In this document: piece by piece, positions 52,603 to 64,000 of the stretch
How positions within the stretch are numbered: the stretch's first letter is position 1
How the letters are laid out: each line of letters begins with the position of its first letter
From: Necropsobacter rosorum
GTDB taxonomy: Bacteria; Pseudomonadota; Gammaproteobacteria; Enterobacterales; Pasteurellaceae
Assembly: GCA_000751835.1 (NCBI GenBank)
Contig: CCMQ01000004.1
Span: forward strand, 62,001 to 126,000
Direction: 5' to 3'
Length of the DNA stretch: 64,000 bases
Translations under genes and position numbers: made by a program
The notes under the pieces: model-generated
Told to the model about the DNA's origin: nothing
The model's database searches: none
The model's input: only the letters and a program-made list of their open reading frames with translations

Positions 52603-52721
52603 CACATTTTGTTCACACTCATATAACTAATTAAATTGATTAGTTTTCTTAATGGCAAACCGCATCTTGAAATCCGCCGTTATGCCCTTATAAATATTCT
52701 AATCGGTTTGAAAGGAGAATT

Positions 52722-53201
52722 ATGATGCCGCTGCTTTTATTTGTGCTCTGTGCGTTTTTGTTGGTATATGCGGAACTGTCCGTATTTATTTGGCTCGGTA
52801 CCCATCTCGGTGCCATCGGTGTGCTGTTGTTGCTCGGCCTGTCTTTTCTGTTGGGCGTCGGGATGATCAGAATACGCGGCTGGTACAGTCTGGCAGGTAT
52901 TCAAAAACAGCTGAGCCGGGGTGAAATTCCCACCCGCGCGCTGGTGCGTTCGGGCATCTGGATTATCGCCGGTTTACTGTTTATACTGCCGGGCTTTGTC
53001 AGCGACATACTGGCCGTCTTCTTGCTGACCCCGTTCGGCAGCCGCCTGCTCGAAAATGCGATGACACATAAAATCAGCCTGTTCGGGCGCGGATTCTTCG
53101 TCAAAACCGACCGCACTTTTTATACCAACCCGGACGCGCAAAGCGATATTTTCGAGGCGGAATATGAAAAACAGGCCGACGAAGACAAAAGAATAAAATA
53201 A
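52722..53201 (+). CDS. fxsA: FxsA membrane protein
   Basis: The 159-residue protein has three to four membrane segments and the family start LPLLLFVLCAFLLVYAELSVFIWL-like (LLLFVLCAFLLVYAE, GAIGVLLLLGLSFLLGVGMIR, LPGFVSDILAVFLLTPFGSRLLE). FxsA binds the F-exclusion protein of phage T7 in E. coli and lies next to groES there too. The general role is unknown. Confidence 0.92.
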   Translation: MMPLLLFVLCAFLLVYAELSVFIWLGTHLGAIGVLLLLGLSFLLGVGMIRIRGWYSLAGIQKQLSRGEIPTRALVRSGIWIIAGLLFILPGFVSDILAVFLLTPFGSRLLENAMTHKISLFGRGFFVKTDRTFYTNPDAQSDIFEAEYEKQADEDKRIK

Positions 53202-53212
53202 TTTAATTTTTC

Positions 53213-53242
53213 TCTTGAAAGGAAAAAATTGTTCCCCATATA
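53213..53242 (+). promoter_or_regulatory. Sigma-32 heat-shock promoter of groES-groEL
   Basis: CTTGAAA (53214-53220) and CCCCATAT (53234-53241) are separated by 13 bases and are essentially identical to the RpoH consensus. Transcription should start about 40 bases before groES. Confidence 0.95.
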
Positions 53243-53285
53243 GTGTCTGCGTTTAATTAATTAACACTCTAAGAAGGAAATTAAC

Positions 53286-53576
53286 ATGAATATTCGTCCA
53301 TTACATGATCGCGTCATCGTAAAACGTGAAGAAGTCGAAACCCTTTCCGCCGGCGGCATCGTGCTGACCGGTTCGGCGGCAACCAAATCCACCCGCGCTA
53401 AAGTGCTGGCGGTAGGCAAAGGCCGTATTCTGGAAAACGGCACCGTTCAGCCGCTGGATGTTAAAGTCGGCGATACCGTGATTTTTAACGACGGTTACGG
53501 CGTAAAAGCGGAAAAAATCGATGGCGAAGAAGTGTTAATCGTTTCTGAAAACGATATCTTGGCAATCGTCGAATAA
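53286..53576 (+). CDS. groES: Co-chaperonin GroES
   Basis: The 96-residue protein begins [19 protein letters not shown] and has the mobile loop ([17 protein letters not shown]) that binds GroEL, and the C-terminal ILAIVE. The heptameric lid caps the GroEL cavity. AGAAGG lies ahead of the ATG. groEL follows after 37 bases. Confidence 0.99.
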   Translation: MNIRPLHDRVIVKREEVETLSAGGIVLTGSAATKSTRAKVLAVGKGRILENGTVQPLDVKVGDTVIFNDGYGVKAEKIDGEEVLIVSENDILAIVE

Positions 53577-53592
53577 TCTTTTTAATCAGTGA

Positions 53593-55260
<1,668 letters not shown>

Positions 55261-55298
55261 TTGCCCCCGGGCGACACCCGAATACGCCTTTAGATTAG

Positions 55299-55348
55299 AA
55301 GTGCGGTGGATTTTTTGAAACTTTTGAAAAATTCACCGCACTTTTTTA
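55299..55348 (+). terminator. Terminator of groES-groEL (inverted uptake-signal pair)
   Basis: AAGTGCGGTG (55299-55308) and CACCGCACTT (55334-55343) form the stem base, extended inside by imperfect A/T pairs, with a T tail. Confidence 0.85.
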
Positions 55349-55429
55349 TGCTTGTTAAATCCGGGGGATAGGAATTCTCCATAAACCCGAATATAATACG
55401 CGGACTGAATCACCCACCCAGAGGACAGT

Positions 55430-56056
55430 ATGGATTTTGCCGTTTATCTTCAATTCTTTATCGGACTTATCGCGCTGGTTAACCCCATCGGCGTGGTTCC
55501 GATTTTTTATTCGATGACCTCGGATCTCACCAAAGCGCAACAAAACCGAACCGGCTTGGTGACCAGTTTTTCCATTGCCGCGATTTTGCTGGTCAGCTTC
55601 TATTTCGGTAATTTTATTCTGCATTCTTTCAATATTTCCATCGATTCTTTCCGCATCGCCGGCGGCACCGTCGTCGTCATGATCGCGCTGACCATGATCA
55701 ACGGCAAAATCGGCGAGCATAAAATCAATAAAGAAGAAAAAAACGAAAATATTGAAGATTACAACAATATCGCGGTGGTGCCGCTGGCGATGCCGATTAT
55801 GGCAGGCCCCGGCTCTATCAGTGCGACCATTGTCTTCGGTTCGACCCAGCACAGCGCCCTTGAATACCTCTATTCTTCCGTCACGATTATGTTGTTCGGC
55901 TTGGGCTGTTATATGCTGTTTCGCTATTCCAAACCGGTGATTCAGAAGCTGGGCAAAACCGGCTCCAACGTTATCACCCGTATTATGGGGTTATTGCTGA
56001 TGTCGCTGGGCGTGGAAATCATCACCACCGGGCTAAAAAATTTAGGCGTATTTTAA
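55430..56056 (+). CDS. MarC-family integral membrane protein (YhgN-like)
   Basis: The 208-residue protein has about six membrane segments. The start FAVYLQFFIGLIALVNPIGVVPIFY and the second repeat IAVVPLAMPIMAGPGSISATIV are the paired NPIG and PLAxPxxAGPG motifs of the MarC/NAAT family. The family was first thought to export antibiotics or carry amino acids; function is uncertain. Confidence 0.9.
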   Translation: MDFAVYLQFFIGLIALVNPIGVVPIFYSMTSDLTKAQQNRTGLVTSFSIAAILLVSFYFGNFILHSFNISIDSFRIAGGTVVVMIALTMINGKIGEHKINKEEKNENIEDYNNIAVVPLAMPIMAGPGSISATIVFGSTQHSALEYLYSSVTIMLFGLGCYMLFRYSKPVIQKLGKTGSNVITRIMGLLLMSLGVEIITTGLKNLGVF

Positions 56057-57728
<1,672 letters not shown>

Positions 57729-57762
57729 TCCATAGCGCCAAACGTATTTCGAATACATAAAT

Positions 57763-57795
57763 TTATCCCTATACCGTTTTTCAGTATAGGGATAA
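57763..57795. terminator. Terminator of gdhA
   Basis: TTATCCCTATAC and GTATAGGGATAA are perfect 12-base arms with a 9-base loop between convergent gdhA and the ROK regulator gene. Short T and A tracts lie inside the loop and after it rather than a long U tract. Confidence 0.7.
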
Positions 57796-57825
57796 TTAAA
57801 TGGTTTTAAAAAAGTACATTACGAT

Positions 57826-58959
57826 TTAAAAGAATAATACGCCTTGTTTTTCCAGATACTCAATAACTAAAGGCAATCCGGCACCGATTGCGGAAGCATT
57901 ATTTTGCTGTTGAGCAATTCTGATAAAGTCCTCGTCAATTGGAAAGGTGGCTATTTTTTCTATTTTACTTTGTAGTCTTACAATATCTTCCATAACCAAA
58001 TACGGTGCAATATCCCCTCCCAAGATAATATCTCTTTCCAGTAACAAATAGGCAGTGTTTAAGCCTAACGCCAGATTATTTAAAAAGTTTTCCCAACGTT
58101 GTTCAACTTCTTGATCATTTTCTCTCAGTAGTTGAAAAAAATGTTCAATAGTTTCATTATGATTCTTTAATAATGCAGATAGAGAACAATAAGTTTCTAA
58201 ACATCCTTTCTGACCACAATAACAAGAATTACCTCGACGGTGAATTTGCAAATGTTCTAATGCTCCCGAATAGCCTTTTTTGCCAAGATCAATTTGATTA
58301 TTAATTATCAGGGCCCCTCCTAAATGTTCGCTAATAGAAACATAAATTGCATTATCAATCAATTTAGCCTGCCACAGCTCCGCTGTAGCCGCACATTTTA
58401 CATCATGAAACAACATGACTGGCATATTAAAATACGGTTGTAGATATTTCAAATACGAATATCCGCCGGATAGAATTTTACCGTAAAGAATAGTTTGCCT
58501 ATTTTTATCTGCAATACCTTGTACAGAAATGCCTATCCCTAAGATCCGTTCAGAATCATAACCGATATACTCAATAAAAGAGTGAATATGATGATAAAGC
58601 GTCTCAATATACTTCAGGTTATTTTCAAAACTGATTTCTGCCTTGTTTTGATTCAAAATATGACCTTGTAAGTCAATCACAACACATTTAACCATTTTTT
58701 GCTGGATCTCAACGCCGATAGAAACAAATGCATCGCTCACTAATTTGTATGCTGTTGCAGGTCTTCCTCCCTCTGACTGCAATAGTCCTTGCTCTATGAT
58801 TTTTCCTTCTTTCTCCAGCTCCATAATATTATTTACTACCGTCGGCAGACTTAAATTAAGCAAGCGGGCAATTTGTGGTTTAGAAAGCTGATTATATGAA
58901 AAAAATAATTTATAGATATTCTGATAGTTGCTTTGCTTCACATCCCATATAACGCTCAT
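57826..58959 (-). CDS. ROK-family transcriptional regulator (NagC/XylR-like)
   Basis: The 377-residue protein has an N-terminal winged helix-turn-helix (LSKPQIARLLNLSLPTVVNN, 25-44, wing QSEGGRPATAY) and a ROK sugar-binding domain with ISVQGI, HDVKCAATAE, GALEHLQIH (His236) and a zinc motif CYCGQKGC (Cys246, 248, 253). ROK repressors sense a sugar or phosphosugar. It is divergent from the dehydrogenase-kinase-transport genes and is their likely regulator. The gene is AT-rich and free of uptake signals. Confidence 0.9.
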   Translation of the reverse strand: MSVIWDVKQSNYQNIYKLFFSYNQLSKPQIARLLNLSLPTVVNNIMELEKEGKIIEQGLLQSEGGRPATAYKLVSDAFVSIGVEIQQKMVKCVVIDLQGHILNQNKAEISFENNLKYIETLYHHIHSFIEYIGYDSERILGIGISVQGIADKNRQTILYGKILSGGYSYLKYLQPYFNMPVMLFHDVKCAATAELWQAKLIDNAIYVSISEHLGGALIINNQIDLGKKGYSGALEHLQIHRRGNSCYCGQKGCLETYCSLSALLKNHNETIEHFFQLLRENDQEVEQRWENFLNNLALGLNTAYLLLERDIILGGDIAPYLVMEDIVRLQSKIEKIATFPIDEDFIRIAQQQNNASAIGAGLPLVIEYLEKQGVLFF

Positions 58960-58991
58960 TTTTAGTCTCTTTTCATAAAATTATTGATTAA

Positions 58992-59015
58992 ATTTTGTGA
59001 ACTATACCACAAAAT
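58992..59015. promoter_or_regulatory. CRP-like site
   Basis: TTTTGTGAACTATACCACAAAA has TGTGA-N6-CCACA, one mismatch to the CRP core, with symmetrical flanks ATTTTGTG and CACAAAAT. It lies 33-56 bases upstream of the ROK start and about 145 from the dehydrogenase start. Confidence 0.65.
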
Positions 59016-59031
59016 CAGAATAAAGTTGCAC

Positions 59032-59053
59032 TTTACTAAACTAGTTTCATAAA
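59032..59053. repeat. Palindrome 1 in the ROK/dehydrogenase intergenic region
   Basis: AAACTAGTTT is a perfect 10-base core, extended to TTTA and TAAA with two mismatched pairs. It is a candidate regulator site. Confidence 0.5.
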
Positions 59054-59103
59054 AGCCCATTGCAAAAATTATTTCAAAGGACTACATTAATCCCAACTTA
59101 AAT

Positions 59104-59128
59104 AAAATAACTTTAATAAAGTTATTTT
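59104..59128. promoter_or_regulatory. Palindrome 2, candidate ROK operator
   Basis: AAAATAACTTT and AAAGTTATTTT are perfect 11-base arms around AAT. It lies 32 bases ahead of the dehydrogenase start, where a repressor would block transcription. AT-rich inverted repeats are usual for ROK repressors; assignment is inference. Confidence 0.6.
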
Positions 59129-59130
59129 GC

Positions 59131-59144
59131 ATTTCAATTGAAAT
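59131..59144. repeat. Palindrome 3 close to the dehydrogenase start
   Basis: ATTTCAATTGAAAT is a perfect 14-base palindrome, immediately before the AAGGAG ribosome site. It could be an operator or a small RNA hairpin. Confidence 0.5.
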
Positions 59145-59159
59145 AGTAAGGAGTCCACC

Positions 59160-59939
59160 ATGAACGTCTTGGAAAGAATGAAATTAACCGGTAAAACAGC
59201 CTTTGTCACAGGTGGTGCACGCGGTATCGGAAAAAGTGTCGCCACGGCCTTCGCACAAGCGGGTGCAAATGTTGTAATTGCAGATTTCGACATTACTGAA
59301 GCGGAAAAAACAGCTATCGAAATTTCACAAGCAGAGGGAATAAAATCTATCGCAGTACAAACGGATGTTACTGATCAAACAAGCGTTAATCACCTAATTG
59401 ATGTGATCAAACAACAGTTTGGTAAATTAGATATCGCTTTTTGTAATGCCGGTATCTGCATCAATGTGGCGGCGGAAGAAATGAGCTATGAACAATGGCT
59501 AAAAGTCATTAGTGTCAACTTGAACGGTGTTTTTCTTACTGCACAAGCAGCAGGAAAACTGATGATAGAACAAGGCACCGGAGGTTCTATTATTAATACG
59601 GCCTCCATGTCGGCTCATATCGTCAATGTACCACAACCGCAATGCGCTTATAACGCATCAAAAGCTGGCGTGATCCAATTAACTAAATCGCTGGCAATTG
59701 AATGGGCAAAACATAAGATCCGAGTAAACAGCCTAAGCCCAGGTTACATCGGTACCGAACTCACTTTAAATTCAAAAGAATTGCAGCCATTAATTAAAAC
59801 CTGGAACGAGATGGCGCCATTGCACCGTTTAGGCAAACCGGAAGAACTACAATCCATTTGTGTCTATCTTGCCGGCGATACCAGCAGTTTTACAACGGGT
59901 TCCGATTTTATCATTGACGGCGCATTTACCTGCTTCTGA
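59160..59939 (+). CDS. Short-chain dehydrogenase/reductase (sugar-alcohol type)
   Basis: The 259-residue classical SDR has cofactor motif TGGARGIG at 17-24, Asp at the end of the second strand (ADFD, 41-44) suggesting NAD rather than NADP, CNAGI at 95-99, and catalytic Ser near 149 with Tyr164-x3-Lys168 (YNASK). It resembles arabinitol, xylitol or sorbitol dehydrogenases and sorbose reductases. Followed by an FGGY kinase, it likely makes the ketose that the kinase phosphorylates. The exact polyol is unknown. AAGGAG precedes the ATG. Confidence 0.87.
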   Translation: MNVLERMKLTGKTAFVTGGARGIGKSVATAFAQAGANVVIADFDITEAEKTAIEISQAEGIKSIAVQTDVTDQTSVNHLIDVIKQQFGKLDIAFCNAGICINVAAEEMSYEQWLKVISVNLNGVFLTAQAAGKLMIEQGTGGSIINTASMSAHIVNVPQPQCAYNASKAGVIQLTKSLAIEWAKHKIRVNSLSPGYIGTELTLNSKELQPLIKTWNEMAPLHRLGKPEELQSICVYLAGDTSSFTTGSDFIIDGAFTCF

Positions 59940-60003
59940 TTCTTCCAATTATCGATTATTTTACGGCAGAGTAATCAAATCAGGTTTTTTATAGGAGAAG
60001 TTT

Positions 60004-61599
60004 ATGACTAACAATGCAAAAACATTGATTGAAAACGGCCAGACCTATTTGGGCATTGAATTAGGATCAACTCGAATAAAATCGGTACTTATTGATGCAC
60101 ACGGAAATATTTTGGCTAAAGGCGGATTCGAATGGGAAAACCATTTCATCGACGGCATTTGGACATATCCGCTGGATGAAGTATGGACAGGAATCGCACA
60201 AAGTTATTGTTCTCTTTGCCGGGATATACAGGTTAAATATGCTGTGACGTTAAAACGTCTCGCCGCGATGGGCATTAGCGCGATGATGCACGGTTATCTA
60301 CCATTTGATGCACAGGATAATCAACTTGCCGAATTTCGTACTTGGCGTAATAACACTACCTCAGTGGCGGCCAATCAATTAACCGAAATGCTGCAATATA
60401 ACATTCCACAACGTTGGAGTATCGCTCATCTTTATCAGGCCGTCTTAAACCAGGAAGCACATACTAAGCATATTGCTTATATAACTACCTTGGCAGGTTA
60501 TGTGCATTGGCAACTAACCGGACAAAAAGTACTAGGCATCGGTGACGCATCAGGCATGTTTCCGATCGATTCGGCAATCCAAAATTACGATGTTGCTATG
60601 GTAAAAATATTTGACCGCTTAATTGCAGATAAACATGTCAATTGGACGTTAAGTGATTTATTGCCGAAAGTGCTGATCGCTGGTGAAAATGCAGGGAAAC
60701 TGACAGAGAAAGGGGCAAAACTTATTGATCCTAGCGGAACTCTAGAAGCAGGCTGCATGCTTTGCCCTCCAGAAGGTGATGCCGGAACAGGAATGATGGC
60801 GACGAATAGTATTAAGGTTAAAACCGGCAACGTTTCCGCAGGTACCTCCGCGTTTGCCATGGTGGTATTAGAAAAACAGTTATCTAAAGTCTATCGTGAT
60901 CTGGATATGGTAACTACGCCAGCAGGCGATCCTGTCGCAATGGCACACTCACAAAACTGCAGTTCGGATCTCAATGCGTGGTTCCAGCTTTTCGGAGAAA
61001 TATTGCGCACATTCGATGTTAATTTCACACCTAATCAGCTATACAGTACATTGTTCGATAAGGCATTAGACGCGGCGCCTGATGGCGGTGGATTATTATC
61101 TTATTGTTTCTACTCGGGCGAACACGGTGTGGATTTAACCACAGGCTGTCCATTATTTCTACATCCGGCCAATGCAGAATTTTCACTGGCGAACTTCATC
61201 CTCGTACAGCTTTATACTGCATTTGGTGCAATGAAACTTGGCATGGATACATTAATCCAGAAAGAACATGTCAAAATTGAAAAAATCTTCGCTCACGGAG
61301 GCCTGTTTAAAAGTAGAAACGTCGTGCAACACGTGCTAGCCGCAGCACTTAATGTACCTGTCGCGGTACTGGAAACTGCCGGAGAAGGGGGAGCTTGGGG
61401 TATTGCTTTATTAGCAGCTTATACCCAGCAAAAACCGATTTCTCTGACTGATTATCTGGATAAAATTGTCTTCGCCAACAGCGTAGATAACGTAGTTGGA
61501 CCGAAACCAGAACAAGTAAAAGGCTACGCGAGCTTTATTCAACATTATCAAGACGGTTTGCCGATTGAACGCGCGGCGGCAAACTTTGCGAATAAATAA
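60004..61599 (+). CDS. FGGY-family carbohydrate kinase (xylulokinase-like)
   Basis: The 531-residue kinase has the phosphate-1 loop GIELGSTRIKSVLID at 17-31, catalytic Asp259 in EGDAGTGMM, GTSAFAMV at 280-287, and the C-terminal FAHGGLFKSRNVVQHVLA and AGEGGAWGIALLAAY loops for ATP. Its length and the WRNNTTSVAA segment place it near xylulokinase and ribulokinase, but it belongs to a less studied branch. It lies 64 bases after the dehydrogenase with an AGGAGAAG ribosome site. The substrate is a pentulose or related ketose by inference. Confidence 0.87.
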   Translation: MTNNAKTLIENGQTYLGIELGSTRIKSVLIDAHGNILAKGGFEWENHFIDGIWTYPLDEVWTGIAQSYCSLCRDIQVKYAVTLKRLAAMGISAMMHGYLPFDAQDNQLAEFRTWRNNTTSVAANQLTEMLQYNIPQRWSIAHLYQAVLNQEAHTKHIAYITTLAGYVHWQLTGQKVLGIGDASGMFPIDSAIQNYDVAMVKIFDRLIADKHVNWTLSDLLPKVLIAGENAGKLTEKGAKLIDPSGTLEAGCMLCPPEGDAGTGMMATNSIKVKTGNVSAGTSAFAMVVLEKQLSKVYRDLDMVTTPAGDPVAMAHSQNCSSDLNAWFQLFGEILRTFDVNFTPNQLYSTLFDKALDAAPDGGGLLSYCFYSGEHGVDLTTGCPLFLHPANAEFSLANFILVQLYTAFGAMKLGMDTLIQKEHVKIEKIFAHGGLFKSRNVVQHVLAAALNVPVAVLETAGEGGAWGIALLAAYTQQKPISLTDYLDKIVFANSVDNVVGPKPEQVKGYASFIQHYQDGLPIERAAANFANK

Positions 61600-61698
61600 A
61601 AATTAATGGGGCTTCCCATTTATAACCGAAATACTTACCGCACTTTTCAACGGTAATTATTTCAATAATATTCTACTTACTCCATTAAGGTGGTTAAT

Positions 61699-62655
61699 AT
61701 GAAAAAATTACTTACAGTACTTATTCTTTTTTTATCACTTATCGGTACGTCTGTGGCAGCGGAGAAAGTGAAAATCGGTTTTGCCAACAGAACCTTAAAC
61801 GGTGCATTCTTTAACGGCTTAACCGAATACATGAAAATTCATGCGAAGGAAGCGGGATATGACTTAATTACAACCGATGCCAGAGGTGATTTAAATAAGC
61901 AAGTGGCTGACGTCGAAGATATGTTGTCACAAGGTATTAATTATCTAGTGCTTAATCCGCAAGATCCCATCGCGGGAATTAAAATCTCCGAAATGGCGGC
62001 GAGAGCCAATATTCCGGTTATCGCCCTAGACAGCGATATTTCGCTAGAAGCGCCCGTCGTTACTCGCATTCAAGCCAATAATGCCGCAAACAACATTATG
62101 ATCGGTGAATTTGCTGTAAAACAATTCGGTAATAATCCGATGAATCTTGTGATTATTAGTGGTAATCAAGGAAATCTGGTAGGAGAAGCACGTCGTACTA
62201 ATTTTATTCGTGGTGTGATAGAAGCTCAGTTACGCCAATACGGTCATTCTCAGTTAAATGTTATTTCTCAGGTATGGGGTAACTGGGATCAACAAGGTGG
62301 GCTAAAAGCGATGGAAGATGCTATTGTTGCAAATGGAAATAAAATCAATGCGGTATATGCGGAAATGGATGATATGGCACTAGGTGGTATTCGAGCATTA
62401 AAAGCGGCAGGCAAATTAAAAGATGTTCGCGTCTATGCTCATGACGGTTATAAATTCGGTTTGGAAGCCGTAAAAAAAGGTGATTTACAAGCAACTGCCT
62501 CAAATAACCCTGATGCTTTGACAAAATTAACTATTGATACCATTACGCAATATCAACAAGGTAAGCGTGACTTTCCTGATTACCTTTATATTAAACCGTT
62601 GTTAATTACCAAGGATAACGTGGAACAAGTCTATAATCCGGATTCTTTATACTAA
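61699..62655 (+). CDS. Periplasmic sugar-binding protein of an ABC transporter
   Basis: The 318-residue precursor has signal peptide MKKLLTVLILFLSLIGTSVAA (cleavage about residue 21). The mature domain is a periplasmic-binding-protein type I fold like RbsB: KIGFANRTLNGAFFN, LITTDARGDLNKQVADVEDML, IPVIALDSDI and AEMDDMALGGIRALKAAG. The ATG at 61699 follows AAGGTGG; a GTG at 61690 in frame would disturb that spacing. It delivers its sugar to the ABC transporter whose ATPase follows. Confidence 0.92.
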   Translation: MKKLLTVLILFLSLIGTSVAAEKVKIGFANRTLNGAFFNGLTEYMKIHAKEAGYDLITTDARGDLNKQVADVEDMLSQGINYLVLNPQDPIAGIKISEMAARANIPVIALDSDISLEAPVVTRIQANNAANNIMIGEFAVKQFGNNPMNLVIISGNQGNLVGEARRTNFIRGVIEAQLRQYGHSQLNVISQVWGNWDQQGGLKAMEDAIVANGNKINAVYAEMDDMALGGIRALKAAGKLKDVRVYAHDGYKFGLEAVKKGDLQATASNNPDALTKLTIDTITQYQQGKRDFPDYLYIKPLLITKDNVEQVYNPDSLY

Positions 62656-62716
62656 TGGTCACTATATGCAGCGGAAATAGTGATTTCCGCTGTACCAGCT
62701 TGTTAAAGGAGGTCAT

Positions 62717-64000
62717 ATGAGTGATTTTGCTATTGAGATTAGTAATGTCAGCAAACGTTTCGGCGGTGTAAAAGCATTACAAAATATCAATTTAAATGTA
62801 AAAAAAGGAACTATTCATGCCTTAATCGGAGAAAATGGTGCCGGTAAATCTACATTAATGAAAATACTTTCCGGCATTTATATAAAGGACAGTGGCACAA
62901 TTAAAATTAACGGTGAAGAAGTCAATTTTACTAATCCGAAAAGTAGTCAACAAAAAGGGATCGGCATTATTCATCAGGAATTAGCGTTATCACCCGATCT
63001 TTCCGTTGCAGAAAACATTTTCCTTGATGATTTAGGCGAAGGAAAAATGACTGTCAATTGGGATTCAATCAATCATCAGGCAAAAAATGCCCTAGATTCC
63101 TTAGAGTTTAATATTTCACCGACAACCAGATTGGGAAATTTAAGTGTCGCTTATCAGCAAATGGTAGAAATAGCTAAAGCTCTAACTAAAAACGTCGGCA
63201 TATTAATTTTAGATGAACCTACAGCCGTGCTAGCAGATCCAGAAATTGACATTCTTTTCAAGAACTTAAATAAGCTAAAAAACAAGGGCGTAACCATTAT
63301 TTATATATCTCATCGTTTAGAAGAATTATTTCGTATATCCGATGCTATTACTGTAATCAAAGATGGCCAAACTATCACTCAATTAGATCCGAAACAATCA
63401 AATGAAGATGAAATCATTAAATACATGGTGGGGCGGGAGCTAGAATCTTTATATCCGGCCAAAACCGCTGCACAAGATATTGATTTACTAACCGTAAAAA
63501 ATTTAAACCGTGAAGGATTGTTACATAACATTTCTTTCAATGTTAAAAAAGGTGAAATCGTCGGGCTGGCCGGTTTGGTTGGTGCAGGCAGAACAGAAGT
63601 AGCACGCTGTATATTTGGTATTGATCCATTTACCTCCGGTGAAATATATAAAAACGGGAAATTATTAAAATTATCGAATGTCAGCGATGCTATCAAAGAA
63701 GGTATCGGTTTAGTACCCGAAAGTCGAAAAGAACAAGGTGCAATTCTCAATTTATCTATCTTGGAAAATATGACAATGTCCACCCTTTATAAGGTCTCTA
63801 AATTTGGCGTTATCGATCACAGTACCGAATTATTCATGGGTGAAAAACTAAAAAAATTATTACAAATAAAATTAGATACGTTGTTTGACCCGATTTCAAG
63901 CTTAAGTGGCGGTAATCAGCAAAAAGTTGTATTAGCAAAATGGTTAAATACAGATTGTGACTTTATTATTTTCGACGAACCGACCAGAGGGGTGGATGTT
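62717..64000 (+). CDS. Sugar ABC transporter ATP-binding protein (RbsA/XylG type), 5' part
   Basis: The gene begins at ATG 62717 after AAAGGAGG and runs past the window end, giving 428 of about 500 residues. It has two fused nucleotide-binding domains. NBD1: Walker A GENGAGKS at 38-45, signature LSVAYQQMVEIAKAL, Walker B LILDEPTAVL. NBD2: GLVGAGRTE Walker-A-like loop, signature LSGGNQQKVVLAKWL and Walker B FIIFDEPTRGVDV at the edge. This double-domain layout with degenerate halves is usual for the CUT2 class. A permease is expected next, outside the window. Confidence 0.93.
   Translation, partial: MSDFAIEISNVSKRFGGVKALQNINLNVKKGTIHALIGENGAGKSTLMKILSGIYIKDSGTIKINGEEVNFTNPKSSQQKGIGIIHQELALSPDLSVAENIFLDDLGEGKMTVNWDSINHQAKNALDSLEFNISPTTRLGNLSVAYQQMVEIAKALTKNVGILILDEPTAVLADPEIDILFKNLNKLKNKGVTIIYISHRLEELFRISDAITVIKDGQTITQLDPKQSNEDEIIKYMVGRELESLYPAKTAAQDIDLLTVKNLNREGLLHNISFNVKKGEIVGLAGLVGAGRTEVARCIFGIDPFTSGEIYKNGKLLKLSNVSDAIKEGIGLVPESRKEQGAILNLSILENMTMSTLYKVSKFGVIDHSTELFMGEKLKKLLQIKLDTLFDPISSLSGGNQQKVVLAKWLNTDCDFIIFDEPTRGVDV

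Overview
The window looks like a chromosomal segment of a Pasteurellaceae bacterium. The Haemophilus-type DNA uptake signal AAGTGCGGT (or its complement) recurs about once per kilobase from the left end to about 56.1 kb, often as inverted pairs that form terminators. Gene content and order (aroQ-accBC-yhdT-panF-prmA-dusB-fis, rpsF-priB-rpsR-rplI, exbB-exbD-tonB, and hisGDCBHAFI behind an attenuator) also fit. The complete menaquinone, aspartase and histidine genes suggest a metabolically versatile species of the Basfia/Mannheimia/Actinobacillus type. The species is an inference and was not checked against any database.

Layout. 0-1.1 kb: the end of a glyoxalase-like gene and two uncharacterised exported proteins. 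1.2-4.0 kb: hda, then uraA and upp. 4.0-15.8 kb: the histidine operon on the minus strand. It starts with a leader peptide carrying five consecutive His codons (hisL) and an attenuator, runs hisG to hisIE and ends at ubiC. Four genes unrelated to histidine synthesis lie inside it: a RhuM-Fic protein, a DUF1016/PDDEXK nuclease flanked by 22-base direct repeats, a MOSC protein and a class I glutamine amidotransferase. 15.8-19.4 kb: a methyltransferase and an Mtr-type tryptophan permease, then ppa and an M48 lipoprotein protease. 19.5-23.3 kb: iron uptake genes (exbB-exbD-tonB and a TonB-dependent receptor) with Fur-box-like sites. 23.4-30.8 kb: a CorB-like protein, a YpjD-like protein, ffh, a VOC protein, plsB and lexA. 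31.0-36.4 kb: a ribosomal protein operon, rnr, rlmB and a lipoprotein.

36.6-37.5 kb holds the most unusual gene: an AT-rich gene with two cold-shock-like domains and a C-terminal domain resembling PD-(D/E)XK nucleases. 37.6-41.6 kb: purL with a PurR operator. 41.6-48.8 kb: the fis-to-aroQ cluster, read on the minus strand, with one extra hydrolase gene. 49-52.5 kb: menC, menB, aspA. 52.7-57.7 kb: fxsA, groES-groEL with a clear sigma-32 promoter, a MarC-family protein and gdhA. 57.8-64.0 kb: an AT-rich sugar or sugar-alcohol catabolic locus almost without uptake signals. It has a ROK regulator, divergent from a short-chain dehydrogenase, an FGGY kinase, a periplasmic binding protein and an ABC ATPase cut by the window end. 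Its regulatory region contains a CRP-like site and three palindromes.

No rRNA, tRNA, CRISPR array, insertion sequence or prophage was recognised. All coordinates and motif positions were read by eye from the sequence. Family names rest on remembered family features, not on searches.
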